Shown piece by piece: positions 15,493 to 22,863 of a stretch of DNA of 33,224 bases (positions are counted from its first letter, which is position 1; each line of letters begins with the position of its first letter). The notes under the pieces are model-generated. The model saw nothing but the letters and a program-made list of their open reading frames with translations, was not told the origin of the DNA and did no database searches. Where the stretch lies: assembly GCA_009839505.1 (NCBI GenBank), contig VXPO01000102.1, forward strand, positions 1 to 33,224, in the 5' to 3' direction. The translations under genes were made by a program, and so were the position numbers. Source of the DNA: Gammaproteobacteria bacterium. GTDB taxonomy: Bacteria; Pseudomonadota; Gammaproteobacteria; Pseudomonadales; Azotimanducaceae.

Positions 15493-16376
15493 CCGCGAAC
15501 CTAGCGCTTCGTCCGATCCGGCAGGATGACCTCGCGGCCATTGAGAACCTGGCGGCGAAGATCGGCTGCATTCGTTGGGGTTGGCCGAGCCTGACGGCGA
15601 AACTGCTTGCCGAGCGATGGCACGAGATTTCCCGTACCTTGATCCGAGTTGCTGAAGCGGCTGGCGTTGTCCAAGGCTATTCGGCCTACCAACCATCGCC
15701 CACCCTCCCGAGGTTTCATGGGATCGCGTCAACCCTGGATGCAGCACGGACCCTGATCGACTGGGCCTGCGAAGACGCCGCGAGTCGGAGCACGACCCTG
15801 GAAACCAGCCTGTTCGCCAAGGAAGCGGGCCAAACCCTCCGGCCCGATGTCGTCGACCGTCCCGTGTACCGTTTGCTCGTTGCCGCGGCATTCAGACCAT
15901 CGTCAAAAACGACGATCATGCGTCTGGCGGCCGAGACACCGGAACCGAAGGCCTTGCCGCGCCGCTATCGCTTCGCGCACTTCAACGAGTCGCTGCTGCC
16001 ATCCCTGCTCGCCACCTACTACGCCGCTTGGCCAGAGGACTACTATCGAGGCGAGCACACCGCCGATATTGTGGATTCCTTCCGTCAAGCGCACAGCGAC
16101 GACCTGCACCTCGTCGTCGCGCACAACGGCGACGTGGCCGGTTACGTTCTGGCGAGTCGCGCGCCCGAAGGCGGTGTGATCGAAGAGGTCGCCGTCCACC
16201 CCGCCCACCGTCGAAAGGGACTCGGCGAAGCGCTTACGCTTGCGGCAATCCGAAGCCTGGGAGATCGCACGATCACACTCGTCGTCATGGACGACAACCC
16301 CGTTCGCGGTTTGTACGAGCGGCTAGGTTTCGTGGTGTGGGAGGAGAGAGTCGACCTCGTTCTTGCCCAGCGTTAG
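15489..16376 (+). CDS. GNAT acetyltransferase, probable tandem-domain protein
   Basis: A 295-residue protein. The C-terminal half (about 155-295) is a clear GNAT domain: VIEEVAVHPAHRRKGLGEAL holds the acetyl-CoA motif (R/QxxGxG, RRKGLG at 241-246), and DDNPVRGLYERLGFV is the end motif. The N-terminal half (LALRPIRQDDLAAIENLAAKIG) has the shape of a degenerate GNAT domain with no visible CoA motif. The GTG start overlaps the CoA-transferase stop as GTGA. It may acylate or modify the product of the CoA-transferase step, but this is context only. It converges with the nucleotidyltransferase remnant, overlapping by 4 nt. Confidence 0.82.
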   Translation: MTANLALRPIRQDDLAAIENLAAKIGCIRWGWPSLTAKLLAERWHEISRTLIRVAEAAGVVQGYSAYQPSPTLPRFHGIASTLDAARTLIDWACEDAASRSTTLETSLFAKEAGQTLRPDVVDRPVYRLLVAAAFRPSSKTTIMRLAAETPEPKALPRRYRFAHFNESLLPSLLATYYAAWPEDYYRGEHTADIVDSFRQAHSDDLHLVVAHNGDVAGYVLASRAPEGGVIEEVAVHPAHRRKGLGEALTLAAIRSLGDRTITLVVMDDNPVRGLYERLGFVVWEERVDLVLAQR

Positions 16377-16663
16377 CGTCCTCGCAACAGAGCCTCGACA
16401 TCGAGCAAGTCCTGAGGTCGGCCGGACGCCCGCTTCGCCTCGATCAGGTCCTCGCGGGAGATGAACGGTACCAGCAGGCCATCGAAATCCACTTCCATGC
16501 GTCGTTGCCACGTTCCTGGCGTTGAAACCTCGCGTAATATCCGGCGCATCGGATCAGGGGTCGGGTCGACGACCAAACGCGCAAAAACGTGGTGGTCAGT
16601 TCGACGTGAGTAGGCGTGAGTAGGAATGTACAACGATGGTCGAAACACTGATCGGCTGGGCAA
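16373..16663 (-). pseudogene. Internally deleted nucleotidyltransferase-like gene
   Basis: The 96-codon frame ends VPFISREDLIEAKRASGRPQ and then DLLDVEALLRGR, the typical C-terminus of small antitoxin-linked nucleotidyltransferases (ISREDLIxxKxAxGRPxDLxDVExL). Upstream, RTDHHVFARLVVDPTPDPMR resembles the TxDxDxxVxPTPEN strand of the same family. The acidic metal residues read HHVF instead of DxD, and the roughly 40-60 residues expected between the two parts are missing. I read it as a decayed, internally deleted gene. Its 5' end overlaps the small membrane protein gene on the other strand. Confidence 0.55.
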
Positions 16664-16890
16664 TAGGGATCATCTTGGTGCCCGTGGTGATCTTCCTGGC
16701 GGCTGTTGGCGTCGACGCTTGGGAGAATCGCGGACGTAAGCGTTCGCTTGAGGACTTGGGCGAGAGTCTGGATCGGGCCAAGGACGCAGCTCTTAAGGAG
16801 TTCCAAGCCCAACAGGATGAGCGCGTAGAACGGCTCCGACGCCAAGCTCGGGCTTTGGGTGAGATTCGCGAAGGAAGCGGGAGCAGATAG
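16636..16890 (+). CDS. Small single-pass membrane protein with coiled-coil tail
   Basis: An 84-residue protein not recognised as a named family. Residues 5-27 (LIGWAIGIILVPVVIFLAAVGV) form one membrane segment. The rest is charged and helical (SLEDLGESLDRAKDAALKEF, then QAQQDERVERLRRQARALGE), likely a short coiled coil on the cytoplasmic side. Its last 32 nt overlap the longest possible sulfatase frame. The sequence looks coding, with acidic/basic heptads rather than shadow composition, but no function can be given. Confidence 0.6.
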   Translation: MVETLIGWAIGIILVPVVIFLAAVGVDAWENRGRKRSLEDLGESLDRAKDAALKEFQAQQDERVERLRRQARALGEIREGSGSR

Positions 16891-18286
16891 ACATGACTAC
16901 CTGCATTGGGAACGTCCACTGTCAAGCCTGAGAAAACAATCGCCGTGGCCCGGTAGAGTGGCGGGGTTTGCGCTGGCGGTTATCGCCGCCGCGCACGGTG
17001 CCGCAGCGGACGACCGTCCCAATATCGTGCTGATCATGGCGGACGACCTGGGCTACGGGGACATCTCGCCCTTCGACGGCTGGATCGAGACCCCGAACCT
17101 CGAGGCGCTCGCCGAGCAGGGCGTCCGCTTCACCGACTTCCACACCAGCGGCAACGTCTGCTCGCCGACCCGGGCCGGCCTCCTGACCGGACGCTACCAG
17201 CAGCGCGCTGGACTACCGGGCGTACTGTTCGCCAACGCCGCCCGCCCGGAACACCGACACGGGTTGCAGGACGTCGAGGACACGTTCGCCGAACGCCTGC
17301 ACGAGGCGGGCTACGCCACCGCGCTGTTCGGTAAGTGGCACCTAGGATATCTACCCAGGTTCAACCCGGTTAGACACGGCTTCGGGCGCTTTCGCGGCTT
17401 CGTGAGCGGCAACATCGACTACGTGTCGCACATCGACACCACGGGTCGCGCCGACTGGTGGGTCGATGACGAATTGCAGGCGGAGGAGGGCTACTTCACC
17501 GAACTGGCTACCGATCACGCGGTGCGGTTCATCGACGAAAATAGGACGCGCCCCTTCCTGCTCTACCTCGCGCACCATGCGCCGCACTATCCGTTCCAAG
17601 GGCCATCGGATCCCGCCGAACGCAGCGTCGGCGGCGAGTTCAATCCCCAGGGTGCCCGCCCGGACAAGCGCGAGGCCTACCGCGAGATGGTGCAGAGCAT
17701 GGACGTCGGCATCGGCAGGGTCGTCGCCGCGCTCGAAACGAACGGACTGCGGGAACGGACGTTGATCTGGTTTTTCTCCGACAACGGCGCGGCGTCCCAG
17801 TGGGGCTCGAACGGCCCGTTGCGCGGCAGCAAGGGGACGGACTGGGAGGGAGGCCACCGGGTTCCCGCGATCGCCTCCTGGCCCGGCCAGATCGGAGCCG
17901 ACTCGGTCAGCCACGCCGTTGCCTCCACGCTGGACGTCATGCCCACGATCCTGAGCCTCGCCGGCATTGCACCCAATGCCGAGCGACCCTTCGACGGCAT
18001 CGACCTGACGCCCATGCTGCTGGACGGCGAGCCGCTACCGTCCAGGCAACTCTTTTGGGGCGGCGACGGCGTATTCTGGAACGGTGCCGCGGTCCGTGAC
18101 GGTCCCTGGAAGCTCGTCATCGACCGCTACCGGGATTCGCCGGGGCGACCCATGCTGTTCAACCTCGACGACGACCTCGGGGAAACCACCGATCTCGCGA
18201 CCCAACACCACGGCCGCGCTAAGCAGTTGTTCGCCGCCTTGTCCCGATGGCGGGACGATGTTGCCCGTGGCGCCACGCCACAGTAA
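16859..18286 (+). CDS. Type I (formylglycine-dependent) sulfatase, exported
   Basis: A secreted arylsulfatase-family hydrolase of up to 475 residues. The maturation motif CSPTRAGLLTGRY starts at Cys101 (converted to formylglycine by a sulfatase-modifying enzyme not in this window), with Arg105. ADDLGYGD (61-68) gives metal ligands, GKWHLG gives Lys/His, and FFSDNGA gives the late Asp-Asn pair. A hydrophobic segment RVAGFALAVIAAAHGAAA, cut before DDRPN, is the signal peptide. The start is uncertain: GTG 16859 gives a long n-region, GTG 16958 a very short one. The final 16 codons are duplicated at 19852-19898 beyond the fic gene, with only synonymous changes after the first codon. Confidence 0.9.
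   Translation: MRFAKEAGADRHDYLHWERPLSSLRKQSPWPGRVAGFALAVIAAAHGAAADDRPNIVLIMADDLGYGDISPFDGWIETPNLEALAEQGVRFTDFHTSGNVCSPTRAGLLTGRYQQRAGLPGVLFANAARPEHRHGLQDVEDTFAERLHEAGYATALFGKWHLGYLPRFNPVRHGFGRFRGFVSGNIDYVSHIDTTGRADWWVDDELQAEEGYFTELATDHAVRFIDENRTRPFLLYLAHHAPHYPFQGPSDPAERSVGGEFNPQGARPDKREAYREMVQSMDVGIGRVVAALETNGLRERTLIWFFSDNGAASQWGSNGPLRGSKGTDWEGGHRVPAIASWPGQIGADSVSHAVASTLDVMPTILSLAGIAPNAERPFDGIDLTPMLLDGEPLPSRQLFWGGDGVFWNGAAVRDGPWKLVIDRYRDSPGRPMLFNLDDDLGETTDLATQHHGRAKQLFAALSRWRDDVARGATPQ
18240..18286 (+). repeat. Left copy of duplicated sulfatase 3' end
   Basis: These 47 bp, in frame and ending with the sulfatase TAA, match 19852-19898 at 44 positions. The three mismatches fall at third codon positions and do not change the amino acids. 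Together the copies flank the fic gene like direct repeats of an insertion. Confidence 0.85.
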
Positions 18287-18317
18287 GTCGTGGGGGGCGA
18301 AGAGCGTTCCGGCGCTG

Positions 18318-19721
18318 TTAGCCTCGGTTGGCCGCATCCCAGACTTCCCACCAAGCGTCGAACTCGCCGGCTGACACTCGGTAGCGCGCGTAGTTGCCTT
18401 CGTGGAGGCCCAGAAGTTCCGTTTCGGCCATCTCGTGGAAGCGGTCTCGGTCGCCAGCTTCGACGTTGGCCGCAACCCAAGCTGCAACGCGCGTGGCTGC
18501 CGATCCAACGTCCAAACGGTTGCGGACTACCTCGCCAACGAGTTCTCGCAACGCCTCGCGGTGTCGAAGCCTGAACGGATCCGGTTCGCCGACCGATTGT
18601 CTGATCGCGCCATACCGGCCGGCGGAACGTTCGTACGCCCAGAGGAATAGATTCTTCAGCAGGTGCGTGTCGTTCTGCTCGTACACCAACAGGACCGCGT
18701 CCGAGTAGTAATCCCTTGGTACGTCGCTAAACGACAGCGGCGAGAGGTTGTTCTTGATGAGCGGTATGTTCGCCGCGAGGCGCGACACTCGCTTGTTAAC
18801 GTCGTCGAAGGCCTGAAGGTAGGGAATCTGGACCAAGCAGAACAGCGCTTGTTCGAACGGGTCGCCAATCGCCTGCGCTGACGCTAGGACCTGGTCGAAG
18901 CACTCTTCCACCTGTGCCGGAACTTCGAGCGGACGATAGGCGGACGCTCCAATACCAACCGGCCTACTCCTTAGCCGGCCTGGGGCTGCAGGGTCCGGCA
19001 GTAGGTTCTCTGCCAGTGTCGCGTGTAGGTTGAGGATCGTGCGGCGGTCGAACCGGACGTCGTTCACGCTCTCGACGAGGAACTCGATCGCGTGTTTGTG
19101 GTTGAGGATCATCTGCGTCTCGCGGATGTCCGGACCCTCGGCCGGGTCGCCCAGTTCGATCAGTCTTTTCGTGTCGAGCAAGGAATAGGTGTTGCCTTCC
19201 AGACGGCTCGAATTCCAGGAGAGGTCGATCAGCATCCGATCAATGATCCGCCTAGCGTGGGTTCCCGCAGGCTCTGGCGTCTCGGCGAACTGGCCCATGC
19301 CACGAAGCCTGGTTCGTTCTTCCGCCGATAGGTAGGCGCTGACGTTCGGAACGTAGTTGTCCAGGAACTCCCGACGATAGCCAACGGGCGGGCGCTGATT
19401 GGCGGGCTGCAATAGGTATCGTTGCCGGAGTTCGCCACGAAGTCGATAAAGGTCGCCCGGGACGACCTCCAGTCGGACGTCTACCTTCGGCGGTCCCGCC
19501 TGGGCGTGGACCCTCAGGTCTATTTGGCGCAACTGATAGCGGGTTGCCCGACCATGTCCTTGCCGGATGAGCCGCTTGTTTTCCACCAGCCGCCCGAGCC
19601 GGTATTGGAGGGTGCGCCGTGGCAACGCGGCATCCAGTTCACGGGCGATGCCCTGCACGCCGATTCCATTCGGATGACGGCCGACCACGGCTTCGATCTC
19701 CCTGAACTCGTTCTCGAGCAT
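18318..19721 (-). CDS. Winged-helix/Fic-fold protein with inhibitory motif and degenerate Fic motif
   Basis: A 467-residue protein. An N-terminal winged-helix-like region (1-75, with IGVQGIARELDAALPRRTLQ) is followed by a Fic domain. SSRLEGN at 171-177 is the alpha-inh motif (S/TxxxEGN) that blocks ATP in autoinhibited Fic proteins. The catalytic loop reads QAFDDVNKR at 303-311 where canonical Fic has HxFx(D/E)GN(G/K)R: His is Gln303 and Gly is Val308, so AMP transfer is doubtful. The tail (AYERSAGRYGAIRQS, GEPDPFRLRHR) fits a known Fic subfamily. ATG 19721 is chosen because upstream in-frame codons read back through the operator region and the antisense of the displaced sulfatase tail. It lies between duplicated sulfatase ends and was probably inserted. 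Confidence 0.85.
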   Translation of the reverse strand: MLENEFREIEAVVGRHPNGIGVQGIARELDAALPRRTLQYRLGRLVENKRLIRQGHGRATRYQLRQIDLRVHAQAGPPKVDVRLEVVPGDLYRLRGELRQRYLLQPANQRPPVGYRREFLDNYVPNVSAYLSAEERTRLRGMGQFAETPEPAGTHARRIIDRMLIDLSWNSSRLEGNTYSLLDTKRLIELGDPAEGPDIRETQMILNHKHAIEFLVESVNDVRFDRRTILNLHATLAENLLPDPAAPGRLRSRPVGIGASAYRPLEVPAQVEECFDQVLASAQAIGDPFEQALFCLVQIPYLQAFDDVNKRVSRLAANIPLIKNNLSPLSFSDVPRDYYSDAVLLVYEQNDTHLLKNLFLWAYERSAGRYGAIRQSVGEPDPFRLRHREALRELVGEVVRNRLDVGSAATRVAAWVAANVEAGDRDRFHEMAETELLGLHEGNYARYRVSAGEFDAWWEVWDAANRG

Positions 19722-19735
19722 CGATTCAAACACGG

Positions 19736-19824
19736 TTGCGCAATTTGCGCGATTGTTGCACGATTGACCTAATCGCGCAACATCGACCTTGCGTGAATAA
19801 GACGGTGCGTTGTCATTTGCGCAA
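19736..19824. promoter_or_regulatory. Array of TTGCGC(GATT) boxes upstream of fic: probable operator
   Basis: Boxes: TTGCGCAA (19736-19743), TTGCGCGATT (19745-19754), TTGCACGATT (19756-19765), inverted AATCGCGCAA (19771-19780) and TTGCGCAA (19817-19824). The 19756 and 19771 boxes form a 10-5-10 imperfect palindrome. All lie within about 105 bp upstream of the fic ATG, as expected for a site bound by the protein's own winged helix. I saw no such cluster elsewhere in the window. Confidence 0.6.
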
Positions 19825-19851
19825 CTCTCGACGCTCCCTACGGCGCCTAGG

Positions 19852-19898
19852 TGTCCCGATGGCGTGACGATGTTGCCCGCGGCGCGACGCCACAGTAA
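19852..19898 (+). pseudogene. Displaced sulfatase 3' end (right copy)
   Basis: In frame it reads VSRWRDDVARGATPQ and stop, against LSRWRDDVARGATPQ in the intact sulfatase. The three internal base differences (CGG/CGT, CGT/CGC, GCC/GCG) are all synonymous, and the first codon differs at the edge. No more of the sulfatase is present upstream. TAGGTGTCCC (19848-19857) spans the junction. The remnant lies 41 bp upstream of the Rieske gene. Confidence 0.8.
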
Positions 19899-19939
19899 TC
19901 TCGCCGGGCTTCGCAACGCCAAGGTGGATAGCTAACTCG

Positions 19940-21139
19940 ATGCGACACGACGAACGACAGCGGCTGATCGACATCCTGAAGGACGGTCTGGAGAACGGCG
20001 GACCGGTGCAGGGGGAAGGCATCGTCAAGAGCCCGCTGTCCGACTACACCTCGCCGGAACTCCTAGCCGAGGAGCGCAAGGTCTTCTTCCGCGAGACGCC
20101 GCTTTTCATGGGCCTGTCCGCGGACCTGCCCGAAAACGGCAGCTACTGGGCCGACAGCGAGACCGGTCTGCCGATTTTGATGACCCGGGACGACGAGGGA
20201 CGTTTCCGCGCATTCGCCAACACCTGCAGGCACCGGGGTGCACAGGTCGTCCCGGACGGTCGGGGCACGCAGGTCCGGTTCAGCTGCCCGTTCCATGCGT
20301 GGACCTACGGCAGCCGCGGAGACCTGATCGCCGTCACCAAGGCAGACCGGTTCGGCGAGATCGACAAGTCCGAGCACGGCCTCATCGAACTACCCGCCGC
20401 CGAGCGCTACAACATGCTGTGGGTGAAGCCGACGCCGGGTGGCGAGATCGATGTCGACAAGTGCCTGGGCGGACTCCAGGACGATATGGCGCATTGGAAC
20501 CTGGACGTGACCAGCTTCGCGGCTTCCCAAGTGCTCGATGCCAAGATCAACTGGAAGCTCGCTATCGACACCTTTGGCGAAAACTATCACTTCGATGTTC
20601 TGCACCGGGAGAGCCTTGCCAAGGATATCCGCGGCAACCTCCAGACCCACGACACCTTCGGCCCCAACTACCGCATGGTTTTCGCCTTTACCCGGTTCCC
20701 GGAGATCGCCAAGGAGGTGCCAGATCAAAAGGACTGGCCGTTCAGAATAATGACGCTGTCGGTCTATTTCATCTATCCCAACGCGATCTTCCTGGTCGAT
20801 CCGCACGCCGTGGACGTACTGCGCATGTTCCCCGACGCAGAGAACCCCGCAAGGAGCACGACTGCCCACAGCTACTACGTTCTACCCAAAGTGAAGGCTT
20901 ACTTCGAAGACCCGGAGTTTCCCGAACGCAACTACGAAGAGCGCTTCGAGGGCTTCAACCACGTCATCATGGGCGAGGACTACCGCATGGCCGAGTCCAC
21001 CCAGCGTTGCGCGGACACGGGCATCCAGAGCCACATCCTGTTCGGCCGCAACGAACCCGCGCTACTCCACTACCACAACGCCCACCGGCGAGGATTGGGC
21101 AGGCCATTGCTTGAACCCGTGGTGGAAGCCGAGGCCTAG
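19940..21139 (+). CDS. Rieske-type aromatic ring-hydroxylating oxygenase, alpha subunit
   Basis: A 399-residue oxygenase large subunit. The Rieske [2Fe-2S] ligands are Cys96-x-His98 (NTCRHRG) and Cys116-x2-His119 (SCPFHAWTYG). The catalytic domain has the mononuclear iron histidines in GENYHFDVLH (His217, His222), and GEDYRMAE near the end is a candidate for the acidic ligand. It needs an electron-transfer reductase, which is not nearby. There is no beta subunit gene. Family members hydroxylate aromatics, carnitine or other quaternary amines. An AAGGTGGA site precedes the ATG. The VOC-family gene downstream could act on the product, as in a dihydroxylation and ring-cleavage pair (inference). 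Confidence 0.92.
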   Translation: MRHDERQRLIDILKDGLENGGPVQGEGIVKSPLSDYTSPELLAEERKVFFRETPLFMGLSADLPENGSYWADSETGLPILMTRDDEGRFRAFANTCRHRGAQVVPDGRGTQVRFSCPFHAWTYGSRGDLIAVTKADRFGEIDKSEHGLIELPAAERYNMLWVKPTPGGEIDVDKCLGGLQDDMAHWNLDVTSFAASQVLDAKINWKLAIDTFGENYHFDVLHRESLAKDIRGNLQTHDTFGPNYRMVFAFTRFPEIAKEVPDQKDWPFRIMTLSVYFIYPNAIFLVDPHAVDVLRMFPDAENPARSTTAHSYYVLPKVKAYFEDPEFPERNYEERFEGFNHVIMGEDYRMAESTQRCADTGIQSHILFGRNEPALLHYHNAHRRGLGRPLLEPVVEAEA

Positions 21140-21164
21140 GGAGGGCTCTGAACAAGTGCACCAT

Positions 21165-21253
21165 GCCGTAGGGGCGACCCTTGTGGTCGCCCTCGTTGGC
21201 AACCGACGCCGTGCGGCGACCCCACGGGCGACCACAAGGGTCGCCCCTACGGC
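21165..21253. repeat. Perfect 28-bp inverted repeat (palindromic repeat element)
   Basis: The arm 21165-21192 is exactly complementary to 21226-21253, with a 33-nt centre. The arm core is GTAGGGGCGACCCTTGTGG, a sequence type scattered through many bacterial genomes. It sits between the Rieske stop and the VOC start and ends only 14 nt before that ATG, so it may attenuate or uncouple the downstream gene. No T run follows, so a simple intrinsic terminator is less likely. Confidence 0.85.
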
Positions 21254-21267
21254 TTCCCGTTAACCGG

Positions 21268-21741
21268 ATGGCAACACCCACAGGCAGAGCCACCAGCGGA
21301 CTAGCCCCGAAACAGTTGGGACACCTGGTCGTGCAAGTGCGCGACCTAGATCGGGCGGAGGACTTCTACACCCGTATCCTCGGCCTCTCGGTGACCGCGA
21401 AGTTCGACGGACACGCGGTGTTCATGTCCGCGAACACGGAGCTGTCGCACGAGCTCCTGATCGTGCCGGCGAAAGACGACTCGCCGGAGAGCCAGACTTC
21501 GGGGCTGGTCCACATGGCTTGGCAGATGGAGTCTTTCGAAGATCTCAAGGCGCTCCATCGGCGACTGAAAGACAACGACATCGAGATCGTGGGTATCGGC
21601 GACCACGGACTGTCTCTCGGGGTCTACTTCCGCGACCCCGATGAGAATGAACTCGAGGCGTACTACGAAAAGCCCAAGGCCGAGTGGGAGACGGGCGGGA
21701 AGCACATCTTCGATTCGAAGTTCCCGCGTCGGCTGGAATAG
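21268..21741 (+). CDS. VOC family protein (glyoxalase/extradiol dioxygenase fold)
   Basis: A 157-residue single-module vicinal-oxygen-chelate protein. It opens LGHLVVQVRDLDRAEDFYTR with metal-ligand candidate His19. Second-half ligands are His82 (LVHMAW) and Glu130 (ENELEAYYE), a full 2-His-1-Glu set. Length fits one-domain members, which include glyoxalases, fosfomycin enzymes and small catechol 2,3-dioxygenase-like proteins. ENELEAYYE is typical of the last. Its ATG lies just beyond the 28-bp inverted repeat and lacks a clear ribosome site. Its stop overlaps the GTG of the outer-membrane gene by 1 nt. Confidence 0.85.
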   Translation: MATPTGRATSGLAPKQLGHLVVQVRDLDRAEDFYTRILGLSVTAKFDGHAVFMSANTELSHELLIVPAKDDSPESQTSGLVHMAWQMESFEDLKALHRRLKDNDIEIVGIGDHGLSLGVYFRDPDENELEAYYEKPKAEWETGGKHIFDSKFPRRLE

Positions 21742-22706
21742 TGTCCGGCGCTCCAGCTAGTCGAAGCACGAATTGCGCCGGGAAGGGCTGCAGACGTCAT
21801 CTCGCGGTCGCGCTGGCATGCGTAGGCGCGCTGCTCGGAACCAAGCTGAATGCGGACTTCTACTTCGGCGCTGCAGTCGGCGGCGACCGGTTGCCGTCGA
21901 TGCGCCTCGTATCCGGCGACGACGATCGCGCGAGCCGTTGCGACGAGTACATCAACCCCCGCTATGCCGAACTCCCGGCCTGCACCGCCCCAGACCGGTC
22001 TGTCGGCGCGGCGGACGCGTGGTCAAGCCGGTTCGCCAGCGCGTGGGGCGCCCAGTCCGGGGTTGCCGTCGGCTATCGGCTTGGAGAGCGGTATCGAATC
22101 GAACTGGAAGCCGACTACGGCAGCGTCGGTCTGGACACATCGTCTCCCATCATTGCCCCTTCCGGCATCCCCTACGACACCGTGGCGGCACCCGAACTTG
22201 CCGATGCCTACGAACGAATCGGCAACGCCAAGTTTCTTGGCCTGTTCGTCACCGCCTACGTTGACTTGCCCAACCCCAGCCGTTTCACCCCGTTTATCGG
22301 CATCGGCACCGGCGTCGGCTTTGCCAGCATGGACTACGACGTTCTCTGGGAGCGAACGGACAATCTCGACAACATCGTATACGCGGGTGCCGGCCTGCCC
22401 AACGAGGACGAGATCCGGCGCAATCTGGTCGGCGGCGACACGCGTGCCCGGCAGCGGCTGCGCGACCGCCTCGGCGCGGCCCACGTAACCCTTGGCATCG
22501 GCTATGCGTTGACCGAACGGATGTCGCTGGAGATTCGGGCGCGGCACGTTAGGTCCTCGGCGTTCGGCGACGGGGGCTCCTACATCACCCTTCGCGGCCA
22601 CCCGTCCGGACTGCGTCGCGACGGCAGCGAGCCCGTGCGCTGGCATGTGGGCACGGAGGATACGAGCCGGACCCATGTCGGGCTGCGCCTGAATTATCGT
22701 CTTTGA
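21741..22706 (+). CDS. Outer-membrane beta-barrel protein (OmpA-like/OMP_b-brl type)
   Basis: A 321-residue protein with a signal-like N-terminus (GCRRHLAVALACVGALLGTKLNA), then alternating hydrophobic strands typical of an 8-stranded barrel: DFYFGAAVGGDR, GVAVGYRLGERYRIELEADY, FTPFIGIGTGVGFASMDYDV, AHVTLGIGYALTERMSLEIRAR and a closing VGLRLNYRL. The start GTG overlaps the VOC stop by one base. It probably sits in the outer membrane. Role unknown: a structural porin-like protein, or a channel for the aromatic substrate of the neighbours, is only a guess. Confidence 0.8.
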   Translation: MSGAPASRSTNCAGKGCRRHLAVALACVGALLGTKLNADFYFGAAVGGDRLPSMRLVSGDDDRASRCDEYINPRYAELPACTAPDRSVGAADAWSSRFASAWGAQSGVAVGYRLGERYRIELEADYGSVGLDTSSPIIAPSGIPYDTVAAPELADAYERIGNAKFLGLFVTAYVDLPNPSRFTPFIGIGTGVGFASMDYDVLWERTDNLDNIVYAGAGLPNEDEIRRNLVGGDTRARQRLRDRLGAAHVTLGIGYALTERMSLEIRARHVRSSAFGDGGSYITLRGHPSGLRRDGSEPVRWHVGTEDTSRTHVGLRLNYRL

Positions 22707-22742
22707 CCCGAGCGGTATCGCGGTCTTGCCTTCCTGAACACC

Positions 22743-22763
22743 GGGACGGGACAAGCCCGTCCC
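22743..22763. repeat. Hairpin, 8-bp stem (GGGACGGG/CCCGTCCC)
   Basis: GGGACGGG at 22743-22750 pairs with CCCGTCCC at 22756-22763 around ACAAG. It is 37 bp downstream of the outer-membrane protein stop. It could be a terminator stem but has no T run. It is the first of several hairpins in the non-coding stretch 22707-22952. Confidence 0.6.
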
Positions 22764-22800
22764 CGACGACGTGTTGCACGCCAGCGCGTGGAACCGCCCG

Positions 22801-22858
22801 TCCCCTTGCATGGAACATCCGCAAGGGGAACGTAGTGACCCGCGGCGAATGTTCCATG
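22801..22858. other. Overlapping stems with pseudoknot-like geometry
   Basis: TCCCCTTGC (22801-22809) pairs perfectly with GCAAGGGGA (22821-22829). The 11-nt loop contains ATGGAACAT, which with the preceding C pairs perfectly with ATGTTCCATG (22849-22858). The two helices are therefore either mutually exclusive or form an H-type pseudoknot. The same holds on the other strand. No gene is visible here. Confidence 0.6.
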
Positions 22859-22863
22859 ATCGA

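Noticed and set aside
18318-19922. Longer fic start at 19922
   Set aside because: The extra 67 codons run through the operator boxes and the antisense of the displaced sulfatase tail, so they are not coding. ATG 19721 is preferred.
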